DNA from: Planctomycetota bacterium | GTDB lineage: Bacteria; Planctomycetota; JAJSAM01; JAJVHW01 | Length of the DNA: 41,338 nt | NCBI GenBank assembly: GCA_021414065.1 | Contig: JAIOPE010000091.1 | Coordinates: 1-41,338, forward strand | Direction: 5' to 3' | In this document: one piece after another, positions 31,310 through 40,200 of the stretch | How positions within the stretch are numbered: the first letter of the stretch is position 1 | Layout of the letters: the number at the start of each line of letters is the position of its first letter | The notes under the pieces: model-generated | Told to the model about the DNA's origin: nothing | The model's database searches: none | Seen by the model: the letters and a program-made list of their open reading frames with translations, nothing else | Program-made: the position numbers and the translations under genes

Positions 31310-32758
31310 ATGCTCGACCGAATCGAGGCGTTCGCGCTCCGGCACCGCGACGTGTTGCTCGTTCTTTGGGCCGGACTCCTCGTGCAGATGGTCGCGCCGT
31401 ACGGCGGGTTCCTCTCCGGCGACCCGCTGCTCTACGCCGCGGTCGCGAAGTCCACGCTCACGTCGGGCGACTGGCTCTCGCCGTCGCTCGGCGGCGTGCC
31501 GTACTTCAACAAGCCGCCGCTCTTCCTGTGGTGGACGGCGGGCGTGTTCCAGGTCCTCGGCGCGGGGATGTTCGCGGCGCGCGTCGCGGGGACGGTGCCG
31601 GGTCTCCTGCTGCTGGCGCTCGTCCACCACCATGCGCGCCGCACCGTCGGCGACCGCATGGCGCTCGTCGCCGCACTCGTCCTCGCGACGACGCGCGCGT
31701 TCGGCCGCAATAGCGGCGTGCCGCGGCTCGAGTCGTCGCTCACGCTGTGTCTCCTCGCCGCCGTCCTCTGCGTCGAACTCGGCGCCCGCCGACGCGCGCT
31801 GCTCCCGCTCTTCTGGGCCGCCGTCGGCATCGGACTGCTCGTCAAGGGCCCCGCGGGGCTCTGGCCGATCGGCATCGTCGCGCTCACATCGGTCCTCCGT
31901 CGCACGTGGTTCCCGTGGAACTGCGGGCGCTTCTGGATCGGGCTCCCGATCCTGCCGCTGCTCGCGACGGTCTGGCTCCTGCCCGCGTGGCTCCGGCACG
32001 GCGACGCGTTCGTGCAGGCGTACTTCGTGGACGACCTCGAGGCGACGGCCCTCGGGACGGACTTCGCAGTGAACCCGTTCACCGAGTACGGGAGCACGCT
32101 GCTGCGCGACTGGCTCCCGTGGTTCCCGTTCGCCCTGCACGGCGCGTGGCTCGCGTGCGGTCGCGTCCGGCGCGGCGACGGCGACGCGGCGTGGCCGCTC
32201 GCGTGGATCGCTGTCGTCGTGGCGACGCTGCTCCCGATGGGCGTGGCGTATCCGCGGTACCTCTTCCCGCTCCTCCCGGCGACGAGTCTGCTCGCGGCGG
32301 AGTCGATCGTGGTTCTCCGCCCCGCCGTGGCCACGTGGCGCGTCCACCGCGGCGTGTTCGCGCTGTGCGCAGCGGCGTCCGCGTTCCTCCTCTTCGGGCC
32401 GCTCGACCTGCACACGGGAGATCCGCCGTCGATCGCGACGTTCGCACCCGTGCTCCGGGCGCACGACGCCGCGAGCCCCGTCCTCTACGTCGGCGACCAC
32501 GTGCCGCGTCGGATCATCGCGGCTGCGGTGTTCCACTCCGATCTCGAGGTGCGCCCGATCTCCGTCGCCGAGGTGCGCGCCCGCCTCGTCGCCGGCGAGC
32601 CGCGCGTGATCGCGTTGTCGCCGCGCACGCGATGGACTGGACCCGACGACACGGTCGCCCGGCGCCTCGCGCGGTGCGAGCACGAGGATCTCGTCGAAAT
32701 CACGCTCCGGGCAGCGCCGGCGTCCCCGTCGTCACTGTCACCGCCGACTCCGCGCTGA
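31310..32758 (+). CDS. Second ArnT-like glycosyltransferase
   Basis: The 482-residue membrane protein has about ten hydrophobic helices. Loop one contains GGFLSGDPLLYAAVAKSTLTSGDWL and PYFNKPPLFLWWTAGVFQVLG, the acidic-Asp and K-P-P-L-F-x-W motifs of ArnT/GT39. It also has LVKGPAGLWP and VAYPRYLFPLLPATSL. It uses a polyprenyl-linked sugar on the periplasmic side. It is paralogous to the 28957 gene and separated from it by the phosphatase-like gene on the other strand. Its stop TGA (32756-32758) directly abuts the dinB stop, so the two convergent genes share the palindrome TGATCA with no spacer. Confidence 0.87.
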   Translation: MLDRIEAFALRHRDVLLVLWAGLLVQMVAPYGGFLSGDPLLYAAVAKSTLTSGDWLSPSLGGVPYFNKPPLFLWWTAGVFQVLGAGMFAARVAGTVPGLLLLALVHHHARRTVGDRMALVAALVLATTRAFGRNSGVPRLESSLTLCLLAAVLCVELGARRRALLPLFWAAVGIGLLVKGPAGLWPIGIVALTSVLRRTWFPWNCGRFWIGLPILPLLATVWLLPAWLRHGDAFVQAYFVDDLEATALGTDFAVNPFTEYGSTLLRDWLPWFPFALHGAWLACGRVRRGDGDAAWPLAWIAVVVATLLPMGVAYPRYLFPLLPATSLLAAESIVVLRPAVATWRVHRGVFALCAAASAFLLFGPLDLHTGDPPSIATFAPVLRAHDAASPVLYVGDHVPRRIIAAAVFHSDLEVRPISVAEVRARLVAGEPRVIALSPRTRWTGPDDTVARRLARCEHEDLVEITLRAAPASPSSLSPPTPR

Positions 32759-33976
32759 TCAGTCCCCGTCGGTCGGCGGCGAGAGCTGCGGCGCAGTCTG
32801 ACCGCCCGCCCGACGTACCGCGCCCGCGCCGAACTTCGCGACGATCGCATCCGACACGAGATCCGCGCGACGCTTCCGTTCGTGCCCCGCTTCGTCGAAC
32901 AACGCGGCCTGGCGACCGCCCACCGACAGACGCGACGCCGTGACGCCGATCAACCGCACGGGCCGGAACGACCCGCGCGCCCATCGGTCGAAGAGCGACA
33001 GCGCGCCGGCCCACAACTCCGCCGTGACGTCCGTCGCCGCGGGGAGCGTGGCCTGCCGCGTGATCGTCTCGAAGTCGCCGAAACGGATCTTCACCGACAC
33101 CTCGCGCGCGAGGAACCCGCTCCGTCGCACGCGCCGCGCGACGTCCTCCGTCTCCGCGAGCAGGATCGACCGCACGACGTCGGCGTCCGGCAGGTCCGTC
33201 TCGAACGTGCGCTCCTGGCCGAGGCTCTTCGCCTGCGTGTCGGGGACGACCGGCCGGTCGTCGATCCCCCACGCGAGCTCCCACCAGTGCCGCCCGCTGT
33301 CGCCGTGGCGGCGTTCGAGCTCGTCCGCGCCGACGCGCCGCAGGTCGGCGATCGTCCGGATGCCCTCGGCCGCGAGACGCTCCGCGGTCTTCGGCCCGAT
33401 GCCCCAGATACGCCCGACGGGCAGCGGCGCGAGCATGCGCTCGACGTCGCCCGCGCCGATCACCGTGAGGCCGTCCGGCTTCCGCAGGTCCGACGCGAGC
33501 TTCGCGAGGAACTTGTTCGGCGCCACCCCAACCGACGCCGTGAGTTGCAGCTCGCTCCTGACCCGCGCGCGAATCGTCGCCGCGAGCGCGACCGGCGGCC
33601 CGAGCAGACGTTCGGTGCCCGTGACGTCCACGAACGCTTCGTCGAGCGAGAGCGGTTCGACGAGCGGCGACAGCGACTCCAGGATCGCGAACACCTTCGA
33701 CGACGCCTCGGCGTACGCCTCGAACCGCGGCGGCACCACGATCGCGTGCGGGCACATCCGTTTCGCGACCGACATCGGCAGCGCCGACCGGCACCCGAAC
33801 GGCCGCGCTTCGTACGACGCCGTCGTCACCACCGACCGCGGCGAGTCGAACCCCACGAGAATCGGCTTCCCCCGCAGCGCGGGAAAGTCCCGCTGCTCGA
33901 CGGACGCGTAGAAGGCGTCCATGTCGAGGTGGAGGATGCAACGGGGCGGCGGGGCGGATGCGTCGGCGTCGGGCAT
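32759..33976 (-). CDS. dinB: DNA polymerase IV (Y family)
   Basis: The 405-residue protein has HLDMDAFYASVEQRD at 16-30 (metal ligand Asp18), the steric-gate FY, SYEARPFGCRSALPM, SLDEAFVDVTG at 110-120 (Asp112/Glu113), the helix-hairpin-helix thumb region GRIWGIGPKTAERLAAEGI, and a little-finger domain ending in RLIGVTASRL. The full catalytic set is present, so it is expected to perform translesion and error-prone synthesis. The FGVRSxMP loop reads FGCRSALP. The start ATG has no ribosome site. TAGCCT lies 14 nt upstream. The C terminus lacks an obvious beta-clamp peptide, but QAALFDEAG near 375 is a good match to the Q-x-x-L-F motif. Confidence 0.95.
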   Translation of the reverse strand: MPDADASAPPPRCILHLDMDAFYASVEQRDFPALRGKPILVGFDSPRSVVTTASYEARPFGCRSALPMSVAKRMCPHAIVVPPRFEAYAEASSKVFAILESLSPLVEPLSLDEAFVDVTGTERLLGPPVALAATIRARVRSELQLTASVGVAPNKFLAKLASDLRKPDGLTVIGAGDVERMLAPLPVGRIWGIGPKTAERLAAEGIRTIADLRRVGADELERRHGDSGRHWWELAWGIDDRPVVPDTQAKSLGQERTFETDLPDADVVRSILLAETEDVARRVRRSGFLAREVSVKIRFGDFETITRQATLPAATDVTAELWAGALSLFDRWARGSFRPVRLIGVTASRLSVGGRQAALFDEAGHERKRRADLVSDAIVAKFGAGAVRRAGGQTAPQLSPPTDGD

Positions 33977-33990
33977 GGGGCGCTCGTGAG

Positions 33991-33996
33991 AGGCTA
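33991..33996 (-). promoter_or_regulatory. Predicted -10 box of dinB
   Basis: TAGCCT on the minus strand ends 14 nt before the ATG, implying a leader of about 7 nt. No ribosome site or LexA-like palindrome was seen in the 100 bp upstream. Confidence 0.4.
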
Positions 33997-34066
33997 TCGC
34001 GCGGGGCGGACCGGGACGGCGCTCGCTACGGCGCCTGGAAGCGTTCTGCCCGCAGGGCGTCGCGGA

Positions 34067-34072
34067 TACCCT
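34067..34072 (+). promoter_or_regulatory. -10 box of the 34079 gene
   Basis: TACCCT ends 6 nt before the GTG at 34079, with no ribosome site. Leaderless geometry; identical hexamer and spacing to the 25410 gene. Confidence 0.55.
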
Positions 34073-34078
34073 CGGGAC

Positions 34079-34783
34079 GTGCGCCCGAGGAGGTTCTGGG
34101 GACTCATCGCCGTCGCGGCGGTCGTTGTCGTGTTCGGCGGCGTGCGGCTCCTCGCGACGTGGGACGACGACATGCCGTGGCTCGTCTGGAAACTCGAGGG
34201 GACGGCCGAACGCGGCGCAACTCCCCTCCCCGCGCTGCGCGTGGCGGCGCAGCGCGACGGCGAGGCGATCGACGGCGACTGGGGGACCGTGCGCCTCAGC
34301 GCGGCGCTCGCCGCCGACGGCAGCGTCGAGTCGATCACGGAGATCCTCGAACGCCGTCGCGCGCTCGCGCCGCTCTGGCGATGGTGGGGCCGGCGGACCG
34401 GTCGGCCGTGGCTCGTCGCGGACTGCGAGTACGACGAGTGCGGCTTTTCGGGCGGCACGACGGTCACGACGGCGTCCGGCCGCTGGCGGATGTTCGTGCG
34501 CGTCCCGCGTCCCGGCGACGACTGGTCCCGGCGGCCCGACCCGTCGCTCGCCGGGAAGTGGAGCGGGCTGTTCGTCGAGGGCCGACACTGGTCAGCGCTC
34601 GTACTCCGCGCCGACGGCAGCGTCGACGGCCTCCTTCACCCTCCCGGATGGTGGGGCACGCGCGACGACGTCCTGATCGTGACGTGGGGCGAGGGCACCG
34701 ACTTCTACGGATCCTGGCAGGGCGTACGCACCGGCCCCAAGACGTTCGGCGACGTGGACCCCGGCACTCTCCAGCAGGAGTGA
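34079..34783 (+). CDS. Membrane-anchored hypothetical protein
   Basis: The 234-residue protein starts at GTG (RPRRFWGLIAVAAVVVVFGGV), a single N-terminal membrane helix. The rest faces the periplasm and is rich in Trp, Gly and Asp: DDDMPWLVWKLEG, VADCEYDECGFSGGTTVTTASG with a CEYDEC pair, KWSGLFVEGRHWSALVLRADGSVDG, PPGWWGTRDDVLIVTWGEG. The two Cys five residues apart may form a disulphide or bind metal. No known family. The C-terminal W-rich repeats look like a small beta-sheet domain. It is divergent from dinB. Confidence 0.75.
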   Translation: MRPRRFWGLIAVAAVVVVFGGVRLLATWDDDMPWLVWKLEGTAERGATPLPALRVAAQRDGEAIDGDWGTVRLSAALAADGSVESITEILERRRALAPLWRWWGRRTGRPWLVADCEYDECGFSGGTTVTTASGRWRMFVRVPRPGDDWSRRPDPSLAGKWSGLFVEGRHWSALVLRADGSVDGLLHPPGWWGTRDDVLIVTWGEGTDFYGSWQGVRTGPKTFGDVDPGTLQQE

Positions 34784-34825
34784 CGGACACGGGGACTTCG
34801 CGCGACGGGTGCGCGCCGCTGTGCC

Positions 34826-34928
34826 GTTCGCGACTCGTGCCTACCTCGTCGGGAACGCCGCTGCGAGCGCCAGGTCAACTGCTCCTCGGTCCGGCCCGGC
34901 CGCTGTGGTCCGCGGACGTGCGTCGCCG
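34826..34928 (+). repeat. Dispersed repeat, copy B
   Basis: This ungapped copy is 82% identical to copy A and 83% to copy C over 102 bp by hand alignment. It lies in a 270-bp gap (34784-35053) with no other supported gene. Read in frame it gives FATRAYLVGNAAASA and PRSGPAAVVRG, matching the peptides of the other copies, but no start, ribosome site or supported reading frame follows. Confidence 0.8.
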
Positions 34929-35053
34929 AGTTCCGAGTGCGCGACGCCTCCCCCCTGCGTCCGCCGTGTCGCGCTCCAGCCGGTCGATCGCGCGGGGCGA
35001 CGCCGGCGCGCGAGCGTTCGCCACCCGGGAAGACATGACGCGACTGGCGGTCG

Positions 35054-35785
35054 CTACGCCGCGGCGCCGGTCGGCGACTCGTACAGCGTTACGCCTGTCT
35101 CTGGGTCGATGAACCGCACGCCGCCCGTCAGAGCCGTATCGCGCGGGACGCCAGGGAACAGCATCAGCGCCCCCTCGATCAGCGCCTGCTGCAGACCGCC
35201 CGGGAACGCCATCAGCGCCTCGCTCGACAGCACGACGCGCGCATCGCCCGACAGCTTGTTGATCGTCCGAGCCCTGGACGCCGGCGGAAGCGAAAGTTCC
35301 ACACGGCCGGGAAGCACCCGGACCCACACGCCGCAGGCTTGCGGCGACGGGAACTGTCCGTCGTCACGCAGAGGCAGCAGGCGGACGACACGGTCGGCAA
35401 GCCGCTGAAAGGCTGAGCCGGCCCGCGCCTCCGTGTCAACGCCTAGCGCGACGCCGAGTCGCGCCCCGACGCGTCCGTCGAACACGGTCCAGGGGCTCTT
35501 CGGGCGTGCGATGGCGCCGCGGAGTTGCACGAGCGTCGCTTCGACCTCTGCGCGCGTCGCGTCGTCCGGCGCGACGACGTCCAGGTAGCCGACGACCGAG
35601 TTGCCGCCGGGACGGACGTCCGCGACCTCCTCGATGCACTCGCCCGGCTCGAACTCAGCGACGCGAGAGATGTCGGGAGAGCCGTCCGCGAGGCTTGGAA
35701 TGACGTGCCCGCGGTGCGCGTACGCGAAGGCGTTGATCCCCTCGTCGCCCACTGCAGTCCGAACCAACATCGCAGTCAGGTACAT
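35054..35785 (-). CDS. Hypothetical protein, third gene of the Tse2-like operon
   Basis: The 243-residue soluble protein starts YLTAMLVRTAVGDEGINAFAYAHRGH and continues with FEPGECIEEVADVRPGGNSVVGYLDVV, LADRVVRLLPLRDDGQFPSPQACGVWVRVLPG and the C-terminal LIEGALMLFPGVPRDTALTGGVRFIDPETGVTLYES. No family recognised. The ATG has GGAGA 7 nt upstream and overlaps the previous gene by 10 bp. The DNA coding for the GALMLFPGVP stretch recurs at 37138-37187, so part of this gene was duplicated. Position in a toxin-like operon suggests an associated or immunity function; that is inference. Confidence 0.75.
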   Translation of the reverse strand: MYLTAMLVRTAVGDEGINAFAYAHRGHVIPSLADGSPDISRVAEFEPGECIEEVADVRPGGNSVVGYLDVVAPDDATRAEVEATLVQLRGAIARPKSPWTVFDGRVGARLGVALGVDTEARAGSAFQRLADRVVRLLPLRDDGQFPSPQACGVWVRVLPGRVELSLPPASRARTINKLSGDARVVLSSEALMAFPGGLQQALIEGALMLFPGVPRDTALTGGVRFIDPETGVTLYESPTGAAA

Positions 35786-36102
35786 GCGTACGTCTCCGCG
35801 TGTGCGAAGGGGTCCGCGTGACGACGGGGCGGCAGGCCGGTTGCGCGCGGCGCCGGCGAGTCTGCATCCGGCCGGCCCGCGCCGGAGCAGTTCCACGGGC
35901 CGCCGCCGCGAGCCTCCCGCGTCTGGCGCAGTAGGTGCCGCTCGTCCGGCGTCATCTGGAGCCAGATCTCTTGGAACTCCGACTCGATCTGCGCTTCGAC
36001 CGCGTCGTTCGGATCGGGGGCGTGCCCCGCGAGCGCTTCCGACAGGCGACGGGCCAGGAGTCGCGCCTCGAGATTCATGTACGCGCGGACTAGGTCGCTC
36101 AT
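35776..36102 (-). CDS. Small hypothetical protein, second gene of the Tse2-like operon
   Basis: The 108-residue protein starts SDLVRAYMNLEARLLARRLSEALAGH and has an acidic helical first half (DAVEAQIESEFQEIWLQMTPDERHLLRQTREA) and a basic, Pro-rich tail. The ATG has GGAGGC 7 nt upstream and overlaps the previous stop (ATGA). Small size, helical acidic nature and tight coupling directly after a toxin-like gene would fit an antitoxin or immunity protein. I do not recognise a family. Confidence 0.7.
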   Translation of the reverse strand: MSDLVRAYMNLEARLLARRLSEALAGHAPDPNDAVEAQIESEFQEIWLQMTPDERHLLRQTREARGGGPWNCSGAGRPDADSPAPRATGLPPRRHADPFAHAETYACT

Positions 36103-36497
36103 CGCGAACGCCTCCAATCGCGTCGGGTGGCGCCGAGGGCGGTCTGCAACGCGTCGAGCCCGAGCGGCGCGAGCGGCCCGACGACGTGATGCGGCGCTCT
36201 CTCGGGTCTGCAGGCCAGCGGGTCGGCGAACCGGTCACCTTCGATCTCGAAGACCTCGCCGAACCGAGACGTCCCACCGTCGCGCAGCGGGATCATGTAG
36301 GGAGGGAGTTCGGCAGGATCTGTGGCAGCGAACACCGACATCCCCTGCGCACGGCCGCCGCTCCGCGTCGGCTGCACAACGCCCCCCTCCAGCCGCACGT
36401 CCTGCGGGACGCGCACGCCGAGTTGCCGGTTGTTGGACCCACCCACCTCAGGGAGGTGGTCGCTCGGATCCTCGATCATCGTGCGGTACAGCGGCAT
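36099..36497 (-). CDS. Tse2-like toxin candidate
   Basis: The 132-residue protein starts PLYRTMIEDPSDHLPEVGG and continues with LGVRVPQDVRLEGGVVQPTRSGGRAQGMSVFAATDPAELP and a C-terminal PHHVVGPLAPLGLDALQTALGATRRDWRR. The order LYR, LGVR-x2-DV, G-V-x-P, GG-x-SVF, LP, then H-x-V-x-P and a helix ending in W is what I know from the Tse2 family of ADP-ribosyltransferase-fold toxins and their free-standing relatives. The match is by eye and needs a profile search. It is the first gene of a three-gene overlapping operon with a TAGGAT box 9 nt before its ATG. No secretion signal. Confidence 0.5.
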   Translation of the reverse strand: MPLYRTMIEDPSDHLPEVGGSNNRQLGVRVPQDVRLEGGVVQPTRSGGRAQGMSVFAATDPAELPPYMIPLRDGGTSRFGEVFEIEGDRFADPLACRPERAPHHVVGPLAPLGLDALQTALGATRRDWRRSR

Positions 36498-36506
36498 CGG
36501 TGGCGG

Positions 36507-36512
36507 ATCCTA
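36507..36512 (-). promoter_or_regulatory. -10 box of the Tse2-like operon
   Basis: TAGGAT on the minus strand ends 9 nt before the ATG at 36497 with no ribosome site: leaderless geometry. No -35 seen. Confidence 0.5.
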
Positions 36513-36662
36513 TCACGACCGCGGGGCCGACGGCGGGGTGGTCACGCCGGCGCCGCGATGATGCACGCTCCATGACGCTTCGCTCCGCATTCCGACGCTG
36601 CTAGCGTGGCGGTTCGGGCCGGGGACGGTAGTGCCCGCGCCCGGCCCCTCCCATAGCGCACG

Positions 36663-37121
36663 ATGACCAAGCGAGACCTCGCCGAGACCGGAACCCGCGG
36701 CCGCTACGGACTGCGCTGGTTACGCACTCCGTTCGGGATAGGTCTCGCGGTCGTCGCCGTGATGTTGCTGGCTTGTGCGGTACTCGCGCCGAAGCGCGGG
36801 TGCGGTCCCGAGTACGTCTGGATGCGGCGGTATCACGGCTCCGAGTTTCGAGCTGGAGATCCGCAGCTCGAGGCCGGGAATGGCCCGGGCGTCCGAGAAC
36901 TGGTCCATGAGACGCTAGACGGGGACCGCGGACGGACGGTGTTCGGATACGCATGGAGCGAGCAGGATGGACCCCGATCGTTCGGTACGCTGCGGCGCTG
37001 GCTGGAGAGGTACGTTCACGCGGATGCAGCGCTCGGGGGACTCATCGAGTATCGACAGACCGACGTGACGCGCGAAGTCAACGGGGAGGAGTGGGCGCAG
37101 TTCATCCGCATCAGCAGGTGA
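36663..37121 (+). CDS. Small membrane-anchored hypothetical protein
   Basis: The 152-residue protein has a basic N terminus, one membrane helix at about 24-42 (FGIGLAVVAVMLLACAVLA) and a periplasmic part of mixed composition (CGPEYVWMRRYHGSEFRAGDP, RRWLERYVHADAALGGLIEYRQTDVT). The codon composition is less extremely GC-ended than neighbours, which may indicate a foreign origin. No ribosome site is seen; TAGCGT at 36602 could be a distant -10. No family recognised. It sits between the Tse2-like operon and a duplicated fragment of that operon. Confidence 0.65.
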   Translation: MTKRDLAETGTRGRYGLRWLRTPFGIGLAVVAVMLLACAVLAPKRGCGPEYVWMRRYHGSEFRAGDPQLEAGNGPGVRELVHETLDGDRGRTVFGYAWSEQDGPRSFGTLRRWLERYVHADAALGGLIEYRQTDVTREVNGEEWAQFIRISR

Positions 37122-37137
37122 GACCGTCCCCTGCGCG

Positions 37138-37187
37138 GTCAGAGCCTGCTCGCACGGGACGCCGGGGAACAGCATCAGCGCCCCCTC
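37138..37187 (-). pseudogene. Duplicated fragment of the 35054 gene
   Basis: About 50 bp match 35128-35176. Within it GGGAACAGCATCAGCG and the surrounding 33-bp block differ at only one position. On the minus strand it encodes EGALMLFPGVP followed by diverged text. No further homology extends on either side, so it is the remnant of a second copy of the cassette or a recombination scar. Confidence 0.7.
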
Positions 37188-37227
37188 GCGCGGACCTCGC
37201 GTACTGCTCGCATCCAGGGCCGTCGGC

Positions 37228-40200
37228 TCAGATCCCCGCCTCGCGGCACGCCTCCGCGATCTCGCGGTTCACACGCAGGTTCGCGAGCGCCGCGGCGCGG
37301 TCCTCGCCGCTGAAGTGCGCCGTCGATTCCTCGAACAGCCGCCGGGCCTCCGACAGGTACGCCGCGCGGCCGGTCGCCCGGTACAGGAACAGCGCCGCCT
37401 CGCTGCGCGCGCGCACCTCGATCCGGGGGGCGTGCGCCGCGTACGCGCTCTCCGCCGCCGCGACGTCCGCGCCGGGCAGCCGCGTCGCCGACGCGAGCGC
37501 GAGCGCTTCGCTCACACCTTCGCCGATCCGCCGGGCGAGTTCGATGCGTTCCGCCACGAGAGCGCGGGCCTCGTCGGGTCGGCCGCCGCGCACCTCGATC
37601 CCGACGAGCGCGGGCAGGTTCCACTGCGCGTCGGGCGAGCTCCCGATCTCGACGAGTACGTCCCATCCGCGCACGAGGTGGTCGCGCGCCTCGTCGGCCC
37701 GGTCGAGTTCTGCCAGCGCGACGCCCAGGTTGCTCCTCATGAGCGCCTCCATGCGCCGATCCCCGGTCTCGCGGCGGATCGAGGTGGCGCGCTCGAAGTG
37801 TTCGCACGCCTCGGCGAGCCGGCCGATCGAGAGGGCGATGACGCCCAGTATCCCGTGGGCGAAGGACTGGAAGCGCCGGTCCCCGAGCTCGCGGGAAAGT
37901 GCGAGATGCCGCTCGAACCGCTCCTTCGCCTCGGCGGCATGACCGCGCAGGCGGAAGACCTCCGCCAGGTTCGCCGAGGCGTTGGTCTCCCACCGCCTGT
38001 TGCCGCATGCGCGCGCCAGGGCGAGACCGCGTTCGTGCTGCGCCTGCGCTTCCTCCAGGCGGCCCTGGCTGAGGAAGACGTTGCCCAGGTTGATCGTTGA
38101 CGCCGCCTCGGCGCTGACGTCGCCGAGTTCGCGGGCGAGCACCGTGTGCCGCGCGAAGAGTTCCTGCGCCTCAGCGGAACGGCCGAGCGCATCGACGGTG
38201 GTGCCGAGACCGATGGTCGCGGCGGCCTCGGCGGCGCGGTCGCCGTGCGTGCGGGCGAGGTCCAGCATGCGGTGGTACGTCGCTTCGGCCTCGCGCGGGC
38301 GGGTGGTGGAAACGAAGACGAGGCCGAGAGCCGACGCGGCCCGGCACCGGAGGGAGACGTCGTTCGCTTCGTCCGCAAGGCGTCCCGCTTCCAGCGCGCA
38401 CTCCTCCTGCCGGACGCGGCGTCCGGCGATGTCGAGGGTGTGGCAGTGCCGGAGGAGAAGGTCCGCCCGCGCGGCTCCGGCGAGAAGCCCCGGCACGGCG
38501 AGGGCGCCCTCGGCGAGCGCGATCGCCGCATCGGTGAGGTACCGCGCTGAGAGGTGCGCGAGCGCGCGGTCGAGGTACCGCAGCGCACGCGGCGCGTCGG
38601 CGCTGCGCAGGAGGTGCCGGACGAGGTCCGCGCACACGGCCCCGTCGAGGGTCGCCGGATTCGCGGTGGCGGCGCCGTGCCGACTCTCGAGCGCGGCAGC
38701 GACCGCGCCGTGACGTCGCATGCGGGCGTCGTCGGCCTGTCCTGCGTAGAGCACCTCGTGGACGACGTGGTGGTCGAACGCGAAGCGCACGCCGGCGGCG
38801 CGCACGAGGTGCGTCGTGAGTTCGAGGCGACCCAGGCCGCGGAGCACGTCCATGCGCGGCCGGCCGAGCGTCTCGGCGACGAGGCGCCCGTCGAACTCGT
38901 GCCCCTGACACGCCGCCGCCTCGAACAACTCCCGGTCGGCCGGAAGGAGCGCCGCCAGGCGACGCTCGACGAGTTCCCGCACGGTCGGCGGGAGCGCCAA
39001 CTCCGCGGGTACCGACGAGACGCGCCACGCGCCGTCGTCCGTGCGCGTGAGGTGCCCCCGGTCCGCGAGGTGGCGAATCGCCTCCACGACGAAGTACGGG
39101 TTCCCGCCGGCCTGCGCGGCGATGCTGCCCGCGACGGACTGTGCGTCGTGCGTGGCGCCCAGGTGCCGCGTGAGCGCGGTCCGGACGGTGCCCTCGTCGA
39201 GGCGGCGCACCTCGTGGCGCGTCACGTTCCCGCGGCTCGCGATCCCCTCGACCCAGTTCGCCGGCAGTCCGGGTCGCGCCGTCCCGACGAGGAGCACCGG
39301 GTACCCCTCGACGGCGAGCGCGAGGGCGCGGAACAGCGCGCGCCCGTCGTCCGTGGCGAAGTGCAGGTCGTCCACGACGAGGACGAGGGGCGCCTCCTGC
39401 GAGAGGTTCCTGGCGAGCTGGACGAACAGCGTCCGGATCGCGTCCGCGGTCAGCCGCGGGGCGTCGTCCGGCGGCGCCTCGCCGCGCAGCAACGCAGCGA
39501 ACGACGGGACGAGCGAAGCCGTCTCCGGGAGGAGCTCGCTCAGCCGCGCGTCGAGGTCGTCCGCGCCGAGATGGTCCCGGAACGCCGCGGCGAGCGCCTG
39601 CGCCGCCGCGCCGGCGGGGTCGTGCCGCCCCACGAGCACCTGCGCCGCGACGTCGGACTCGCCCTCGATCGCCGCGAGGAACTCCTCGACGAGCCGCGTC
39701 TTCCCGATCCCGGCCTCGCCTTCGACGAGGACCACCTCGCCGGCGCCCCGCTTCGCCCGGTCCCAGAGGGAGTGCAGTTCCGACAGGTCGTCCTCGCGGC
39801 CCCAGATCTCGGTCTCGCGCTGGACGCGCACGCGGCGCATCGGCTTCCGGGTCTCCGTCTGGCGCCGCACCGACGCCGCCGCCCACCAGTCGGCCGCCTC
39901 GCCGTCCTGGAGCACCTCCGCCACATCCGCCGCCGACGCGAAACGCCGGTCCGGGTCCTTCTCGAGGAGCGTCGCGACCACTTCCTCGAAGAACGGTGTC
40001 GTCTGCGGCGCGAGCACGCCGATCCGCGGCGCCTTGTCACGGAGCACCTGCCGCACGAGGTCGCCGATCGCCTCCGCCTGGAACGGCACGCGCCCGGTCG
40101 CGAGTTCGAAGAGCATCGCTCCGAGCGAGTAGAGGTCGCTCCGCGGGTCGAGGTCCTTCTTCCCGAAGAACTGCTCCGGCGGCGCGTAGGCCGCCGTGCC

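Noticed and set aside
36915..37175. Minus-strand 86-codon open frame starting MLFPGVP
   Set aside because: Only the first residues match the 35054 protein. The rest is antisense to the 36663 gene, so it is a fragment rather than a gene.
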